Shown here: one piece after another, positions 33,698-42,470 of the stretch
Layout of the letters: every line of letters begins with the position of its first letter
Numbering within the stretch: the first letter of the stretch is position 1
Source of the DNA: an uncultured Pseudodesulfovibrio sp.
GTDB lineage: Bacteria; Desulfobacterota; Desulfovibrionia; Desulfovibrionales; Desulfovibrionaceae
DNA: 64,000 nt
Assembly (NCBI RefSeq): GCF_963677845.1
Contig: NZ_OY782498.1
Span: 1,557,518 to 1,621,517 of the forward strand
Direction: 5' to 3'
Notes under the pieces: generated by a model
Seen by the model: only the letters and a program-made list of their open reading frames with translations
Told to the model about the DNA's origin: nothing
Databases searched by the model: none
Program-made: the position numbers and the translations under genes

Positions 33698-35830
33698 ATG
33701 ATTGACACACATATTCAAACGATATCCCGCGAACTCTCTCTCAAGCCACATCACGTCAAAGCTGTTGCAGCACTTCTTGATGAAGGGGCGACTGTGCCTT
33801 TCATTTCTCGGTATCGTAAAGAAGCAACCGGCACCATGGATGAAGTTGGAGTGGCCGGAGTCCGAGACAGGTTGATCGAATTGGCAGAACTTGACAAACG
33901 ACGTGAGGCAATACTCTCCTCTTTACTTGAAAGAGACCTCCTTTCCGACAACCTCAAACAGGCTATCGATCAAGCCAAAGACAAAACTCGGCTGGAAGAT
34001 ATATACCTACCCCACCGTCCCAAACGACGGACACGGGCGGCCATGGCCAAAGAACGAGGACTGGAACCTTTGGCAAACACACTTTTCAGCCAACGAGGCA
34101 TCGATCCTAAACGTGAAGCTGAACGGTATGTAAATCAAAACAAAGACGTGGCCCATGTTGAAGCGGCACTGGCAGGAGCTCGCGATATCATTGCTGAAAA
34201 CATCAATGAAAATCCAAAAGCGCGAGCAGCCATGCGTATTTTGTTCGTTAAACGTGGCCGCTTTGTTTCTCAAGTCGCCAAAGGTAAAGAAGAAGCCGGA
34301 GCAACCTACCGAGACTGGTTTGACTGGGATGAACCCTTGGCGCGAATTCCCGGTCATCGAGCGCTTGCCATGTTTCGAGGTGAAAATGAAAAGCTGCTCA
34401 AACTCTCTTTACGCCCACCTGAAGAGGAAGCCACAGGACTCATGCGCAAATCTGTTTTGCGCGGCAATGGCGCAGATTCCCGCGAAGTAGGTATCGCTCT
34501 TGATGATTGTTATAAACGTTTGCTCGGCCCATCCATGGAAAACGAAGTGCGAGCTGAAGTCAAAAAACGGGCAGACACTGAGGCTATCGGCGTCTTTGCA
34601 GCGAATCTACGAGAATTGTTGCTGGCTGCTCCACTTGGACAAAAACGCGTATTGGCACTCGACCCTGGATTTCGTACCGGGGCCAAACTCACAGTCCTTA
34701 ACGCTCAAGGCGCACTGAAAGAACACACAACCATTTTTCCCACCGGATCAAAAAGACAACAGGAAGAAGCTGGCGCAACCCTCCAAACGTTATGTTCCAA
34801 ACACGCTGTTGAAGCGATTGCTATTGGCAACGGCACTGCAGGCCGTGAAACTGAAACCTTTGTCCAAAGTTTGAACCTTGGTATCCCGGCCGTTCTTGTC
34901 AACGAAGCAGGGGCTTCCATCTATTCGGCTTCGGAAGTCGCTCGTCGAGAATTTCCCGATCTTGATCTGACCGTTCGCGGTTCGGCATCCATAGGACGCA
35001 GACTTATGGACCCACTGGCTGAACTGGTCAAGATTGATCCCAAATCCATTGGTGTAGGCCAATATCAACATGATGTTGATCAGACGGCTCTCAAAAAAGG
35101 CCTCGACGACGTGGTGGAACGATGTGTCAACTCGGTTGGGGTAGACTTGAATACGGCAAGTCGGGAATTACTTGCTTCCGTTTCTGGGTTAGGACCTGTT
35201 CTGGCTGAAAATATCGTCAATTATCGCGACGAGAATGGCCCGTTTACCTCTCGGCGAGAGCTGCTCAAGGTTAAACGACTTGGACCAAAGGCATTTGAAC
35301 AGGCTGCCGGGTTTCTACGCGTTAAAGGTAAAGAAATACTGGATGGCAGCGCAGTTCACCCCGAACGATATAAATTAGTTAAACAAATGGCCAAAGACGC
35401 GAATTGCACCGTTGCAGACCTGATAAATGATACAACGGTTCGTGAACGGATAAAGATTGATGATTACATCTCTGAAGAAGTAGGGCTACCTACACTGCGA
35501 GACATCATGGACGAACTCACCAAGCCGGGGCGGGATCCTCGTGCCGAATTCAGTGCATTTTCATTTGCCGAAGGAATTAACGATATCAAGGACCTGCACG
35601 AAGGCATGAAGTTGCCCGGAATCGTCACCAATGTCACAAAATTCGGCGCATTTGTAGACATTGGTGTACACCGTGATGGCCTTGTTCACATTAGCCAACT
35701 GGCCGACAAATTTATCCGAGATCCTTCAGAAATTGTAGCCGCTAGCCGCGAGGTCACTGTCACCGTCATCGGCGTTGATGAGAAACGCGGACGCATAAAC
35801 CTGAGCATGAAAACGCGTACGGAAGCGTAA
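33698..35830 (+). CDS. tex: Tex family S1 RNA-binding protein
   Basis: A 710-residue protein from the ATG at 33698 with the typical order of Tex: N-terminal helical domain, YqgF-like RNase H fold (RVLALDPGFRTGAKL near residue 325), helix-hairpin-helix motifs (about residues 490-550) and a C-terminal S1 domain (about 635-705, LPGIVTNVTKFGAFVDIG). Tex is a transcription accessory factor that binds nucleic acid and is related to eukaryotic Spt6. The 20 codons of frame upstream of 33698 have no family features. Confidence 0.95.
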   Translation: MIDTHIQTISRELSLKPHHVKAVAALLDEGATVPFISRYRKEATGTMDEVGVAGVRDRLIELAELDKRREAILSSLLERDLLSDNLKQAIDQAKDKTRLEDIYLPHRPKRRTRAAMAKERGLEPLANTLFSQRGIDPKREAERYVNQNKDVAHVEAALAGARDIIAENINENPKARAAMRILFVKRGRFVSQVAKGKEEAGATYRDWFDWDEPLARIPGHRALAMFRGENEKLLKLSLRPPEEEATGLMRKSVLRGNGADSREVGIALDDCYKRLLGPSMENEVRAEVKKRADTEAIGVFAANLRELLLAAPLGQKRVLALDPGFRTGAKLTVLNAQGALKEHTTIFPTGSKRQQEEAGATLQTLCSKHAVEAIAIGNGTAGRETETFVQSLNLGIPAVLVNEAGASIYSASEVARREFPDLDLTVRGSASIGRRLMDPLAELVKIDPKSIGVGQYQHDVDQTALKKGLDDVVERCVNSVGVDLNTASRELLASVSGLGPVLAENIVNYRDENGPFTSRRELLKVKRLGPKAFEQAAGFLRVKGKEILDGSAVHPERYKLVKQMAKDANCTVADLINDTTVRERIKIDDYISEEVGLPTLRDIMDELTKPGRDPRAEFSAFSFAEGINDIKDLHEGMKLPGIVTNVTKFGAFVDIGVHRDGLVHISQLADKFIRDPSEIVAASREVTVTVIGVDEKRGRINLSMKTRTEA

Positions 35831-35899
35831 GAAAATAGCCATAAAAATGAGCTAACCCCAATCCTACTCATTCGCTCTTTAAAAAATTACAAACATTCA

Positions 35900-35928
35900 A
35901 AAGGACACTTGATTACCAAGTGTCCTTT
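35900..35928. terminator. bidirectional terminator between tex and the unknown gene at 35961
   Basis: A 12-bp perfect stem (35900-35911 with 35917-35928) with a 5-base loop. It carries TTTTG on the minus side, stronger for the minus-strand gene than for tex. Confidence 0.75.
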
Positions 35929-35960
35929 CTTACGTACTCTCGTACTCATTCCAACAGAAA

Positions 35961-36536
35961 CTATTCAAATATCACACGAATCCCGACTTTATCTTTCATC
36001 GTACGAATAGACTCAATAAATTCGTTCCCATTTTTGCTGTCTGCCTCAGTGATCATATCTTTTTTCTCTCCGAGAAAATCAACTAAGACCGATGGAGCAA
36101 CCAATATTCCACGTCCAAGTATATCGATACCGGTTTCTACGGCCAATGTACTAAAGATCTTCATGGATACTGTAATTGGCACAGCACGAATTGCCTTTAC
36201 TTCTTTCTGCGCAGAAATTTCGCTACGAAAACTTTTATACGGATTATCACGCCCCATAACTATACCGACAATACCGGGCATAGCACCACCAAGAGCAAAT
36301 CTGTCTCTATCCTTAATAAAAACATTATCAATATCATCAACCGGTCTGTTGTTTCTAAAAATAGTCCGCACTTTCTGTTCAATGAAATCATCTTCATATC
36401 CCAAGACGTCATGCAAAAGATTTCTCACGGACATCCCGGATTTTCCCTGAAGAAAAAAACCTTTCTGTAACAAAAAATTCCAACCGGATGCAGCCCCGGA
36501 CATCATTTTTATAGTCATGAAAGCAACATTATTCAT
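35961..36536 (-). CDS. conserved protein of unknown function, divergent from the aldehyde oxidoreductase
   Basis: A 191-residue soluble protein without signal peptide or clear domain. It has LLHDVLGYEDDF and a RNNRPVDDIDNVF segment, and its first residues (MNNVAFMTIKMMSGAASGWNFLLQKG) are small and hydrophobic. I do not recognise the family. The ATG at 36536 follows GTGGGG by seven bases; a GTG start at 36548 is possible. It is divergent from the tungsten aldehyde oxidoreductase gene, sharing 181 bases of upstream region, and could belong to the same locus, but nothing shows it. Confidence 0.7.
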   Translation of the reverse strand: MNNVAFMTIKMMSGAASGWNFLLQKGFFLQGKSGMSVRNLLHDVLGYEDDFIEQKVRTIFRNNRPVDDIDNVFIKDRDRFALGGAMPGIVGIVMGRDNPYKSFRSEISAQKEVKAIRAVPITVSMKIFSTLAVETGIDILGRGILVAPSVLVDFLGEKKDMITEADSKNGNEFIESIRTMKDKVGIRVIFE

Positions 36537-36614
36537 TATTTTCCCCACCTTGGATAAACATCTGTTTCATCGACAACTACATTATGTCCAACAGAACACA
36601 ATCGACTGTTTTTT

Positions 36615-36644
36615 TTGACATTATTTCTTGAAGAGGTGTATGAA
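36615..36644 (+). promoter_or_regulatory. predicted promoter of the aldehyde oxidoreductase gene
   Basis: A perfect TTGACA (36615-36620) is followed after 18 bases by TATGAA (36639-36644). Transcription would start near 36651 and leave a leader of about 67 bases. The leader contains an inverted repeat TGCGT-N8-ACGCA (36671-36688) and an AATATTAA element (36691-36698). Confidence 0.6.
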
Positions 36645-36717
36645 AGTCTTGTTAGACAGTTTACCATTATTGCGTCAACACGAACGCATCAATATTAACA
36701 AAGCAGAGGGTAATACA

Positions 36718-38445
36718 ATGCCTCAGATTCTCAGAATCAACTGCCGAACCAAAGAATACAGCTTTGATGAAGTCGGCCCTTACGTCAATCTTGGTGGTCG
36801 TGCTCTGACCTCCCGTCTCATCAACAAAGAAGTTCCTGCCGACTGCCATCCGCTGTCCGCAGACAACAAGTTGGTCTTCGCTACTGGCCTGCTGGGCGGT
36901 TCCACTGCTGCCAACTCCGGTCGTGTGTCTGTTGGTACCAAATCTCCACTGACCGGCGGTATCAAGGAATCCAACTCCGGCGGCCTGTTTGCCCACAAGA
37001 TGCCAAAAATGGATCTGCTGGCGATTGTCCTTGAAGACAAGCCTGCCGAAGAAGCACCCTTTTCCACTTTGTTCATCACTGACGGGAAAGTCGAATTCCG
37101 TGATGCTACCGATATTGTCGGAATGGACAACTACCCTGCACATGACAAACTGCTTGAACAGTATGGCGACAAACTGTGCGCAGCCATGATCGGCCCTGCT
37201 GGTGAAACAGTTCGTCAGACAGCGACCATTCAGTTCACAGATCCTTATAAGCGTCCTGCACGTTCTGCTGGCCGCGGCGGCACCGGCGCTGTCATGGGCT
37301 CCAAGAAAATTAAGGCTATCGTACTTGATCCCGAATTTGCCAAAAAGGTCACCCCTGTCGACAACGACAACTTTAAAACCGCTCGCTCCACCTGGGTCAG
37401 TATTCTCAAGGGCCATCCGGTCACTTCTGAAGGACTTCCCGGTTTTGGTACCGCAGTGCTTGTAAACGTTGTTAACGAAGCAGGCGCTCTGCCCACCAAA
37501 AACTTCCGTTACGGTCAATGTGAACACGCTGCAGATATCTCCGGCGAAAAAATGGCCGAGATCATCGAATCCCGTAAAGGCAAAACCACTGAAGGCTGTC
37601 ATGCAGGTTGCATCATCCAGTGCTCTCAGCAGTACAACGATGCCGATGGTAATTATCTGACTTCCGGTTTCGAATACGAGACCATTTGGGCCTTCGGTGC
37701 AAACGCACTGATCAAGGATTTTGACGACATCGCCACCATGGACCGCATTTGCGACGATAAAGGTATGGATACCATCGAAGCAGGAAACACTATTGCTGTA
37801 GCCATGGACGGCGGCATCATCCCCTGGGGCGACGGCAAAGCTGCTATTGAATTGCTCAAGAAAGTCGGTACCAACGACCCCATGGGCATGATCATCGGTA
37901 ACGGTGTTGAGTTTGCTGGCGGCGCATTCGGTGTTGACCGTCTGCCCACTGTCAAACGCCAGTCCATGCCCGCCTATGACCCTCGTGCGGTCAAGGGTGT
38001 TGGCGTGACCTACGCAACGACTGCTATGGGCGCTGACCACACCGCCGGATATGGTGTTACTGCGAACCTGCTGGGTGTCGGTGGTTCTATCGACGGTCTC
38101 AAGAAAGAAGGCAATATTGAGTTGTCCAAAAATCTTCAGGTCGCTACTGCTGCCATCGATTCCATGGGCTTCTGCCTGTTCGTAGCATTCGCCGTGCTGG
38201 ATTCCGACAACGGTGTCCAGACCATGGCCGACCTTGTTCAGTCCTGGACCGGCAACACCTTCACCCCTGACGATCTGATCGCCCTTGGTGTCGGCGCCAT
38301 GAAAGATGAGCAGGCGTTCAACGAACGTGCCGGCTTCACTAAGGCAGACGACAAACTGCCCCGTTTCTTCGAAACCGATCCGCTTCCGCCTCACAATGTC
38401 ACTTGGGATTACGACGAAGACGAGCTTCAAGCCGCCAAAGTCTAA
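36718..38445 (+). CDS. tungsten-containing aldehyde:ferredoxin oxidoreductase
   Basis: A 575-residue protein of the AOR family. The ligands of the 4Fe-4S cluster are C294, C297 and C301 (CHAGCIIQC) plus C486, and the GRGGTGAVMGSKKIKAI and GADHTAG segments bind the tungsten-bispterin cofactor. It oxidises aldehydes to acids and reduces ferredoxin. The first in-frame Met is 30 codons earlier, but the ATG at 36718 has AGAGGG eight bases upstream and fits the family start. The next genes (MoaD-like, ThiF-like, regulator, tupABC, mobB) give it a complete tungsten supply. Confidence 0.95.
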   Translation: MPQILRINCRTKEYSFDEVGPYVNLGGRALTSRLINKEVPADCHPLSADNKLVFATGLLGGSTAANSGRVSVGTKSPLTGGIKESNSGGLFAHKMPKMDLLAIVLEDKPAEEAPFSTLFITDGKVEFRDATDIVGMDNYPAHDKLLEQYGDKLCAAMIGPAGETVRQTATIQFTDPYKRPARSAGRGGTGAVMGSKKIKAIVLDPEFAKKVTPVDNDNFKTARSTWVSILKGHPVTSEGLPGFGTAVLVNVVNEAGALPTKNFRYGQCEHAADISGEKMAEIIESRKGKTTEGCHAGCIIQCSQQYNDADGNYLTSGFEYETIWAFGANALIKDFDDIATMDRICDDKGMDTIEAGNTIAVAMDGGIIPWGDGKAAIELLKKVGTNDPMGMIIGNGVEFAGGAFGVDRLPTVKRQSMPAYDPRAVKGVGVTYATTAMGADHTAGYGVTANLLGVGGSIDGLKKEGNIELSKNLQVATAAIDSMGFCLFVAFAVLDSDNGVQTMADLVQSWTGNTFTPDDLIALGVGAMKDEQAFNERAGFTKADDKLPRFFETDPLPPHNVTWDYDEDELQAAKV

Positions 38446-38466
38446 AAAGCTCCTATTAAAAATAAA

Positions 38467-38497
38467 AGGCCGGGAATCTATTCTCGGCCTTTTTTTC
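38467..38497 (+). terminator. terminator after the aldehyde oxidoreductase
   Basis: A 10-bp stem with one G-T pair (38467-38476 with 38481-38490) and TCTA loop, followed by a run of T to 38497. It separates the oxidoreductase from the MoaD-like gene. Confidence 0.88.
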
Positions 38498-38502
38498 GCC
38501 TG

Positions 38503-38531
38503 TTGACCCACTCACTTCAAATGACTAGATT
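38503..38531 (+). promoter_or_regulatory. possible promoter directly before the MoaD-like gene
   Basis: TTGACC (38503-38508) and TAGATT (38526-38531) are 17 bases apart. The predicted transcription start would fall on the start codon at 38538, so the mRNA would be leaderless, or one of the two assignments is wrong. Confidence 0.35.
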
Positions 38532-38537
38532 GGACAT

Positions 38538-38765
38538 ATGGGAATAGAACTCAAATGTTTTGCAACGTTGGCTAAGTTCCTGCCTGAAAATGGCGACGAT
38601 TACCCGATTGAAACGGGGGAGACCGTCAGGTCACTCGTCGGCAAACTCGGCATGCCTGAAAAAGATGTAACACTCATATTCATTAATGCGGTCCGCTCCA
38701 ATCTGGATAGCGAAATCAATAATGGTGACAGAGTTGGCCTGTTCCCACCGGTCGGCGGAGGTTAA
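38538..38765 (+). CDS. MoaD/ThiS-family sulfur carrier protein
   Basis: A 75-residue ubiquitin-fold protein ending in GGG (PPVGGG), the Gly-Gly tail that is adenylated and thiocarboxylated in MoaD and ThiS. As it lies between an AOR and a ThiF-like enzyme, it is most likely the sulfur carrier for the pterin of the tungsten cofactor. No other molybdopterin synthase subunit is in the window. The start is weakly supported (TGGACAT before ATG). Confidence 0.88.
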   Translation: MGIELKCFATLAKFLPENGDDYPIETGETVRSLVGKLGMPEKDVTLIFINAVRSNLDSEINNGDRVGLFPPVGGG

Positions 38766-38768
38766 ACC

Positions 38769-39605
38769 GTGACAGGGATTTTGGACAACATTCGCGCGTA
38801 TGCCAAAAGCTCTCTACTCCCTTGGGGAATAACAGGTTCCATAATATCCAATGAGGCCGTCTCTATGCTGGCCCAGCAATATCTCGTGTCGGGTCATGTT
38901 GTTGAGTGTCAAGCATTAACAGAGGGAATTTACCCACTCAGATACCTTAGAAACCTGCAGTCCATTACGATCGAAGGACAACAACGCCTTCTGAAATCAA
39001 CCGTTGCACAAGTTGGCCTTGGTGGACTTGGCGGCAACCTACTCGAACAATTCCTGCGAATGGGCATCGGAACCATTCATGCTGCGGATGGCGACCACTT
39101 TGAGGAAAGTAATCTTAATCGACAACAACTATCCACACTGGGTAACCTCAACCAATCCAAAGCGCATGTTGCAACCCAAAGAGCCGAAGCAATCAATCCA
39201 TCAGTAGAATTCTCTGCAACAGAAAAATTTCTGAACGTAGACTCCTTACCCGACTTCCTGTCTGAAGCCGATATTGTTATTGATGCTTTGGGAGGGCTGG
39301 AAACACGCCTTCACCTGCAAAAAGCTGCTGCTAAAGCCAAAGCACCTCTTATCACAGGAGCTTTAGCCGGATGGACAGGGTATGTTAGCGTTGTTATGCC
39401 TAATGAAATTGGTCCGGCAGACATCATGGGCGTCGACAACGAAGCAGAACGCATACTTGGCTGCCCTGCCCCTTCCGTCACGTTGATAGCGTCACTTATG
39501 ACGACTGAAGCGATAAAAATCCTTACCGACAACCACTCAACGTTACAGGGGAAAATGCTTGTCATAGACCTTGCCTCGTCCACCTTTGAAACAGTCTCTC
39601 TGTAA
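38769..39605 (+). CDS. ThiF/MoeB/HesA-family adenylyltransferase
   Basis: A 278-residue E1-like enzyme with the ATP-binding GLGGLGGNLLEQ motif near residue 83, a DGDHFEESNLNRQ segment, and a Cys near residue 238 (LGCPAPSV). It should adenylate the C-terminal Gly of the MoaD-like protein encoded 4 bases upstream. The zinc CxxC pairs of MoeB are missing. The start is GTG at 38769 with GGAGG upstream. An N-terminal 60-residue extension before the ATP-binding domain is also visible. Confidence 0.9.
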   Translation: MTGILDNIRAYAKSSLLPWGITGSIISNEAVSMLAQQYLVSGHVVECQALTEGIYPLRYLRNLQSITIEGQQRLLKSTVAQVGLGGLGGNLLEQFLRMGIGTIHAADGDHFEESNLNRQQLSTLGNLNQSKAHVATQRAEAINPSVEFSATEKFLNVDSLPDFLSEADIVIDALGGLETRLHLQKAAAKAKAPLITGALAGWTGYVSVVMPNEIGPADIMGVDNEAERILGCPAPSVTLIASLMTTEAIKILTDNHSTLQGKMLVIDLASSTFETVSL

Positions 39606-39641
39606 TTTATCGGTGCCGTATCACAAGCGATTATGCTTCCG

Positions 39642-39672
39642 TTGACTTAATATTAAAGTTCCTGCATATACT
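39642..39672 (+). promoter_or_regulatory. candidate promoter and operator of the ModE-type regulator
   Basis: TTGACT (39642-39647) and TATACT (39667-39672) are 19 bases apart, a rather long spacer. The palindrome TTAATATTAA (39647-39656) lies directly after the -35 box, as an operator should. A related AATATTAA sits in the leader of the aldehyde oxidoreductase (36691-36698). Regulation by the neighbouring regulator is an inference. Confidence 0.45.
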
Positions 39673-39733
39673 TTTTTGAACAACAATTCATGAGAACAAT
39701 CACTTAGTTAATATATAGCCTTGGCACTTTACC

Positions 39734-40120
39734 ATGACAAAAGAACTAGATACAACACTTCGTCTTCGCATATGGCTTGAACAAAAAGACAAGACCTATA
39801 TTGGCATTGGAAGCACGCTGCTGCTCAAACATGTCGAAGATCTCGGCTCTCTTCGAAAGGCGGCCGAAGCACTCGGGATGTCTTACAGGCGGGCTTGGGG
39901 AAAACTCAAAAATGCTGAAGAACGCATAGGCCAACCTCTGGTTGAAAAAACCAAAGGTATGGGACAACGATTCAACCTATCTCCTTACGGCAAAGAGTTG
40001 ATGGAAAAATTTCTCAATTTTTATCTCGATGTCGAAGACTATGCCACCAAACGGGCTGGAGAACTCCTGGAAATGGATGTCAAAAAGTCCGGCGAATTCT
40101 ATCGTGACGACACGCAATAG
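39734..40120 (+). CDS. ModE N-terminal-type HTH regulator without metal-binding domain
   Basis: A 128-residue protein of the ModE winged-helix type (GSLRKAAEALGMSYRRAWGK near residue 37, then EERIGQPLVEKTKG). ModE proper carries two TOBE domains that bind molybdate or tungstate; they are absent here. Single-domain regulators of this type in Desulfovibrio are known to control tungstate uptake and tungstoenzyme genes, so it is a good candidate for the regulator of tupABC and the AOR. How it senses the metal is not evident. There is no clear Shine-Dalgarno before the ATG. Confidence 0.87.
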   Translation: MTKELDTTLRLRIWLEQKDKTYIGIGSTLLLKHVEDLGSLRKAAEALGMSYRRAWGKLKNAEERIGQPLVEKTKGMGQRFNLSPYGKELMEKFLNFYLDVEDYATKRAGELLEMDVKKSGEFYRDDTQ

Positions 40121-40212
40121 AAACAACCTAGCTACAACCAACTAATTTTTTTTAATAAAATAGTCATCACGTTGTAAAACTATCAAACAAAACCCTACCT
40201 TTGGAGGACACA

Positions 40213-41037
40213 ATGAAACGTTTACTTCTCATCTCTCTCTCGCTCGTACTCTCTGTCGCCCTGGCTGTGCCTGCTCTGGCCGGGAAAACACTGATGATGG
40301 CAACAACAACGAGTACCGCCAACACCGGTTTGCTGGATGAATTAATCGTTCCACAATTCTTGAAAGACACTGGCGTTGAAATTAAATTTGTTGCAGTCGG
40401 CACAGGTAAAGCCTTGAAAATGGCTGAAAACTGCGATGTCGATGTTGTTCTGGTTCACGCCCCCGCTTCTGAAAAAGCATACATGGACAAAGGCGTTCTT
40501 ATCGACCGCACTGAAGTCATGTACAACGATTTCGTTATTATCGGCCCCGCATCTGATCCTGCAGGCGTCAAGGGCATGAGTGTTGCCGAAGCACTGAAGA
40601 CCATCGCCACCAAGAAGGCTTCCTTTGCTAGCCGAGGTGACAACTCCGGTACCAACAAAAAAGAACTTTCCTTGTGGAAGGCAGCTGGTATGGCTGTTCC
40701 CGAAAAAGACGCATGGTATGTCCAGACTGGTCAGGGCATGCTTCCGACAATCAATATCGCCAATGAAAAGTCAGGCTACACCATGACAGACCGGGGCACC
40801 TTCATCAAATATGCAGACAACAATGGTGGCAACCCGCCGCTGATCGTTCTGGTAGAAGGCGACAAGGTTCTGTTCAATCAATACAGTGCGTTGGCCGTGA
40901 ATCCCGAACACTGCAAAGATGCTCAGTATGATCTGGCCAAGCAGTATATTGCATGGATGGCCTCCCCTGAGACTCAGAAAGCCATTGGCAATTTCAAGCT
41001 TTTGGGCAAGAAGCTTTTCATTCCCAACGCAAAGTAG
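40213..41037 (+). CDS. tupA: tungstate ABC transporter substrate-binding protein TupA
   Basis: A 274-residue periplasmic protein with a clean signal peptide ending ALA before GKT. The TTTSTANTGLL segment at the mature N-terminus is the TupA signature that binds the oxyanion. A further SRGDNSGTN segment is part of the site. It should deliver tungstate with high affinity to TupBC. The ATG at 40213 follows GGAGG; the in-frame ATG four codons earlier is less likely. The preceding 90 bases are AT-rich and hold the tup promoter. Confidence 0.94.
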   Translation: MKRLLLISLSLVLSVALAVPALAGKTLMMATTTSTANTGLLDELIVPQFLKDTGVEIKFVAVGTGKALKMAENCDVDVVLVHAPASEKAYMDKGVLIDRTEVMYNDFVIIGPASDPAGVKGMSVAEALKTIATKKASFASRGDNSGTNKKELSLWKAAGMAVPEKDAWYVQTGQGMLPTINIANEKSGYTMTDRGTFIKYADNNGGNPPLIVLVEGDKVLFNQYSALAVNPEHCKDAQYDLAKQYIAWMASPETQKAIGNFKLLGKKLFIPNAK

Positions 41038-41054
41038 ATAGAGTAAGCTAATCC

Positions 41055-41084
41055 ACCGGGGGAACGGACTCCCGTTCCCCCGGT
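41055..41084 (+). other. stable hairpin between tupA and tupB
   Basis: A 13-bp GC-rich stem (41055-41067 with 41072-41084) and a 4-base loop, with no T-run after it. Such hairpins after binding-protein genes stabilise the upstream mRNA, so that the binding protein is made in excess over the permease; the effect here is inferred. Confidence 0.7.
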
Positions 41085-41100
41085 CAAAAAAGGATTGTGA

Positions 41101-41796
41101 ATGGACTATCTGCTTCAAGGTTTTCTTCAAGGTTTTGTTCTCCTCTTTACTGGCGACCCTGAAACGTATTCCGCAATTTGGGCGACAGTAGGTGCATCCT
41201 CTCTATCAATGTTTTTCAGTCTTGCCATTGGCGTTCCGCTCGGTTTCTTTCTCGGCCACAAAACATTCATCGGGAAGCGAATTCTTCGAACTATCGTAGA
41301 CACGCTGCTGTCATTCCCCACGGTCGTCATTGGTTTATTGGTCTATGCTTTCCTGACAAGACACGGCCCTCTAGGTGGGACCGGTCTCCTTTTTTCCATA
41401 CCAGGAGTTGCCATAGGACAAACCTTGCTTGGCCTGCCCATTATCATCGCCATGACCGCAAACGCGGTGGAAGGATTGGACAAAAGACTCCCCATGACAC
41501 TCATCACTCTTGGAGCCGATCCCCGACAAATTCTCTGGGCCACTGTTATGGAAGCACGATTTTCCATTATGCTCGCCGCCATGGCCGCCTATGGCCGCAT
41601 CGTGTCGGAAGTCGGCATATCTATGCTTGTGGGTGGCAACATCAAATGGCACACGCGAACCATCACCACAGCTATTGCTCTGGAAACAGGTAAAGGAGAG
41701 TTTGCCGTAGGGATCGCACTCGGCATTGTCCTGCTTGCTGTAGCCCTGCTTGTCAATGTCGCGGCCACTGGCCTTAAAAAGAAGGCTGTCCAATGA
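41101..41796 (+). CDS. tupB: tungstate ABC transporter permease TupB
   Basis: A 231-residue integral membrane protein with five hydrophobic segments and the EAxxxG-type coupling loop (LGADPRQILWATVMEARFSIMLAAMAAYGRIVSEVG). It is a member of the binding-protein-dependent permeases and pairs with TupC. It starts after the stable hairpin and ends overlapping tupC by four bases (ATGA). Confidence 0.93.
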   Translation: MDYLLQGFLQGFVLLFTGDPETYSAIWATVGASSLSMFFSLAIGVPLGFFLGHKTFIGKRILRTIVDTLLSFPTVVIGLLVYAFLTRHGPLGGTGLLFSIPGVAIGQTLLGLPIIIAMTANAVEGLDKRLPMTLITLGADPRQILWATVMEARFSIMLAAMAAYGRIVSEVGISMLVGGNIKWHTRTITTAIALETGKGEFAVGIALGIVLLAVALLVNVAATGLKKKAVQ

Positions 41797-42449
41797 GCAA
41801 GTCCTTAATTTCACTACATAATATTCGACAAATATTTTCTGGCCGACAGGTTCTCAGCATCGACGAACTCGACATCAATCAAGGCGATATCATCGGGCTG
41901 GCTGGTCCAAATGGCTCCGGAAAATCAACGTTGCTTCGCATACTCGCTTTTCTCGATGCCCCATCCTCCGGCACTCTCTCTTTTATGGGAACAAAAACTT
42001 CTACTAAACCGGGCGCAGTGCACCGCCAAGTCACATTGCTTGTTCAGGAACCGTATCTGCTTAAACGCACGGTCCATGCAAATGTCGCTTACGGACTTAG
42101 AGTCCGTAAAAAGTCAGACATTACAACGAAGGTACATAACGCTCTAATTGAAGTCGGCTTGTCCCCGGAATCCTTTTCATCAAGGCATTGGTTTGAGCTC
42201 TCTGGCGGCGAGGCTCAACGCGTGGCACTGGCCGCCCGCCTGGTCCTCAAACCCAAAGTACTTCTTATGGATGAACCCACAGCCAGTCTTGATGCCAAAA
42301 GCGCTACTCTTATTCGACAGGCTGCACTTAAAGCTCGCACAAACAACGGGACAAGCCTCGTCGTTGCCAGTCACGATCTCGACTGGCTCGGCAAGGTCAG
42401 CGATCGTATTATTCATCTTGAACACGGATCTATTGTTGAGACATCATAG
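41793..42449 (+). CDS. tupC: tungstate ABC transporter ATP-binding protein TupC
   Basis: A 218-residue ATPase with Walker A GPNGSGKST (residues about 38-46), signature LSGGEAQRV, Walker B VLLMDEPTASLD and the switch His in ASHDLDW. It lacks the TOBE domain of ModC, as is normal for TupC. It overlaps tupB by four bases. Confidence 0.94.
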   Translation: MSKSLISLHNIRQIFSGRQVLSIDELDINQGDIIGLAGPNGSGKSTLLRILAFLDAPSSGTLSFMGTKTSTKPGAVHRQVTLLVQEPYLLKRTVHANVAYGLRVRKKSDITTKVHNALIEVGLSPESFSSRHWFELSGGEAQRVALAARLVLKPKVLLMDEPTASLDAKSATLIRQAALKARTNNGTSLVVASHDLDWLGKVSDRIIHLEHGSIVETS

Positions 42450-42470
42450 CTTTCCCCACGGAGATACACC

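Noticed and set aside
36667-38511. A long open frame of more than 600 codons on the minus strand opposite the aldehyde oxidoreductase gene
   Set aside because: It is the mirror of a strongly biased coding frame; the protein on the plus strand has full family motifs and a ribosome site, whereas the minus-strand translation has no recognisable domain.
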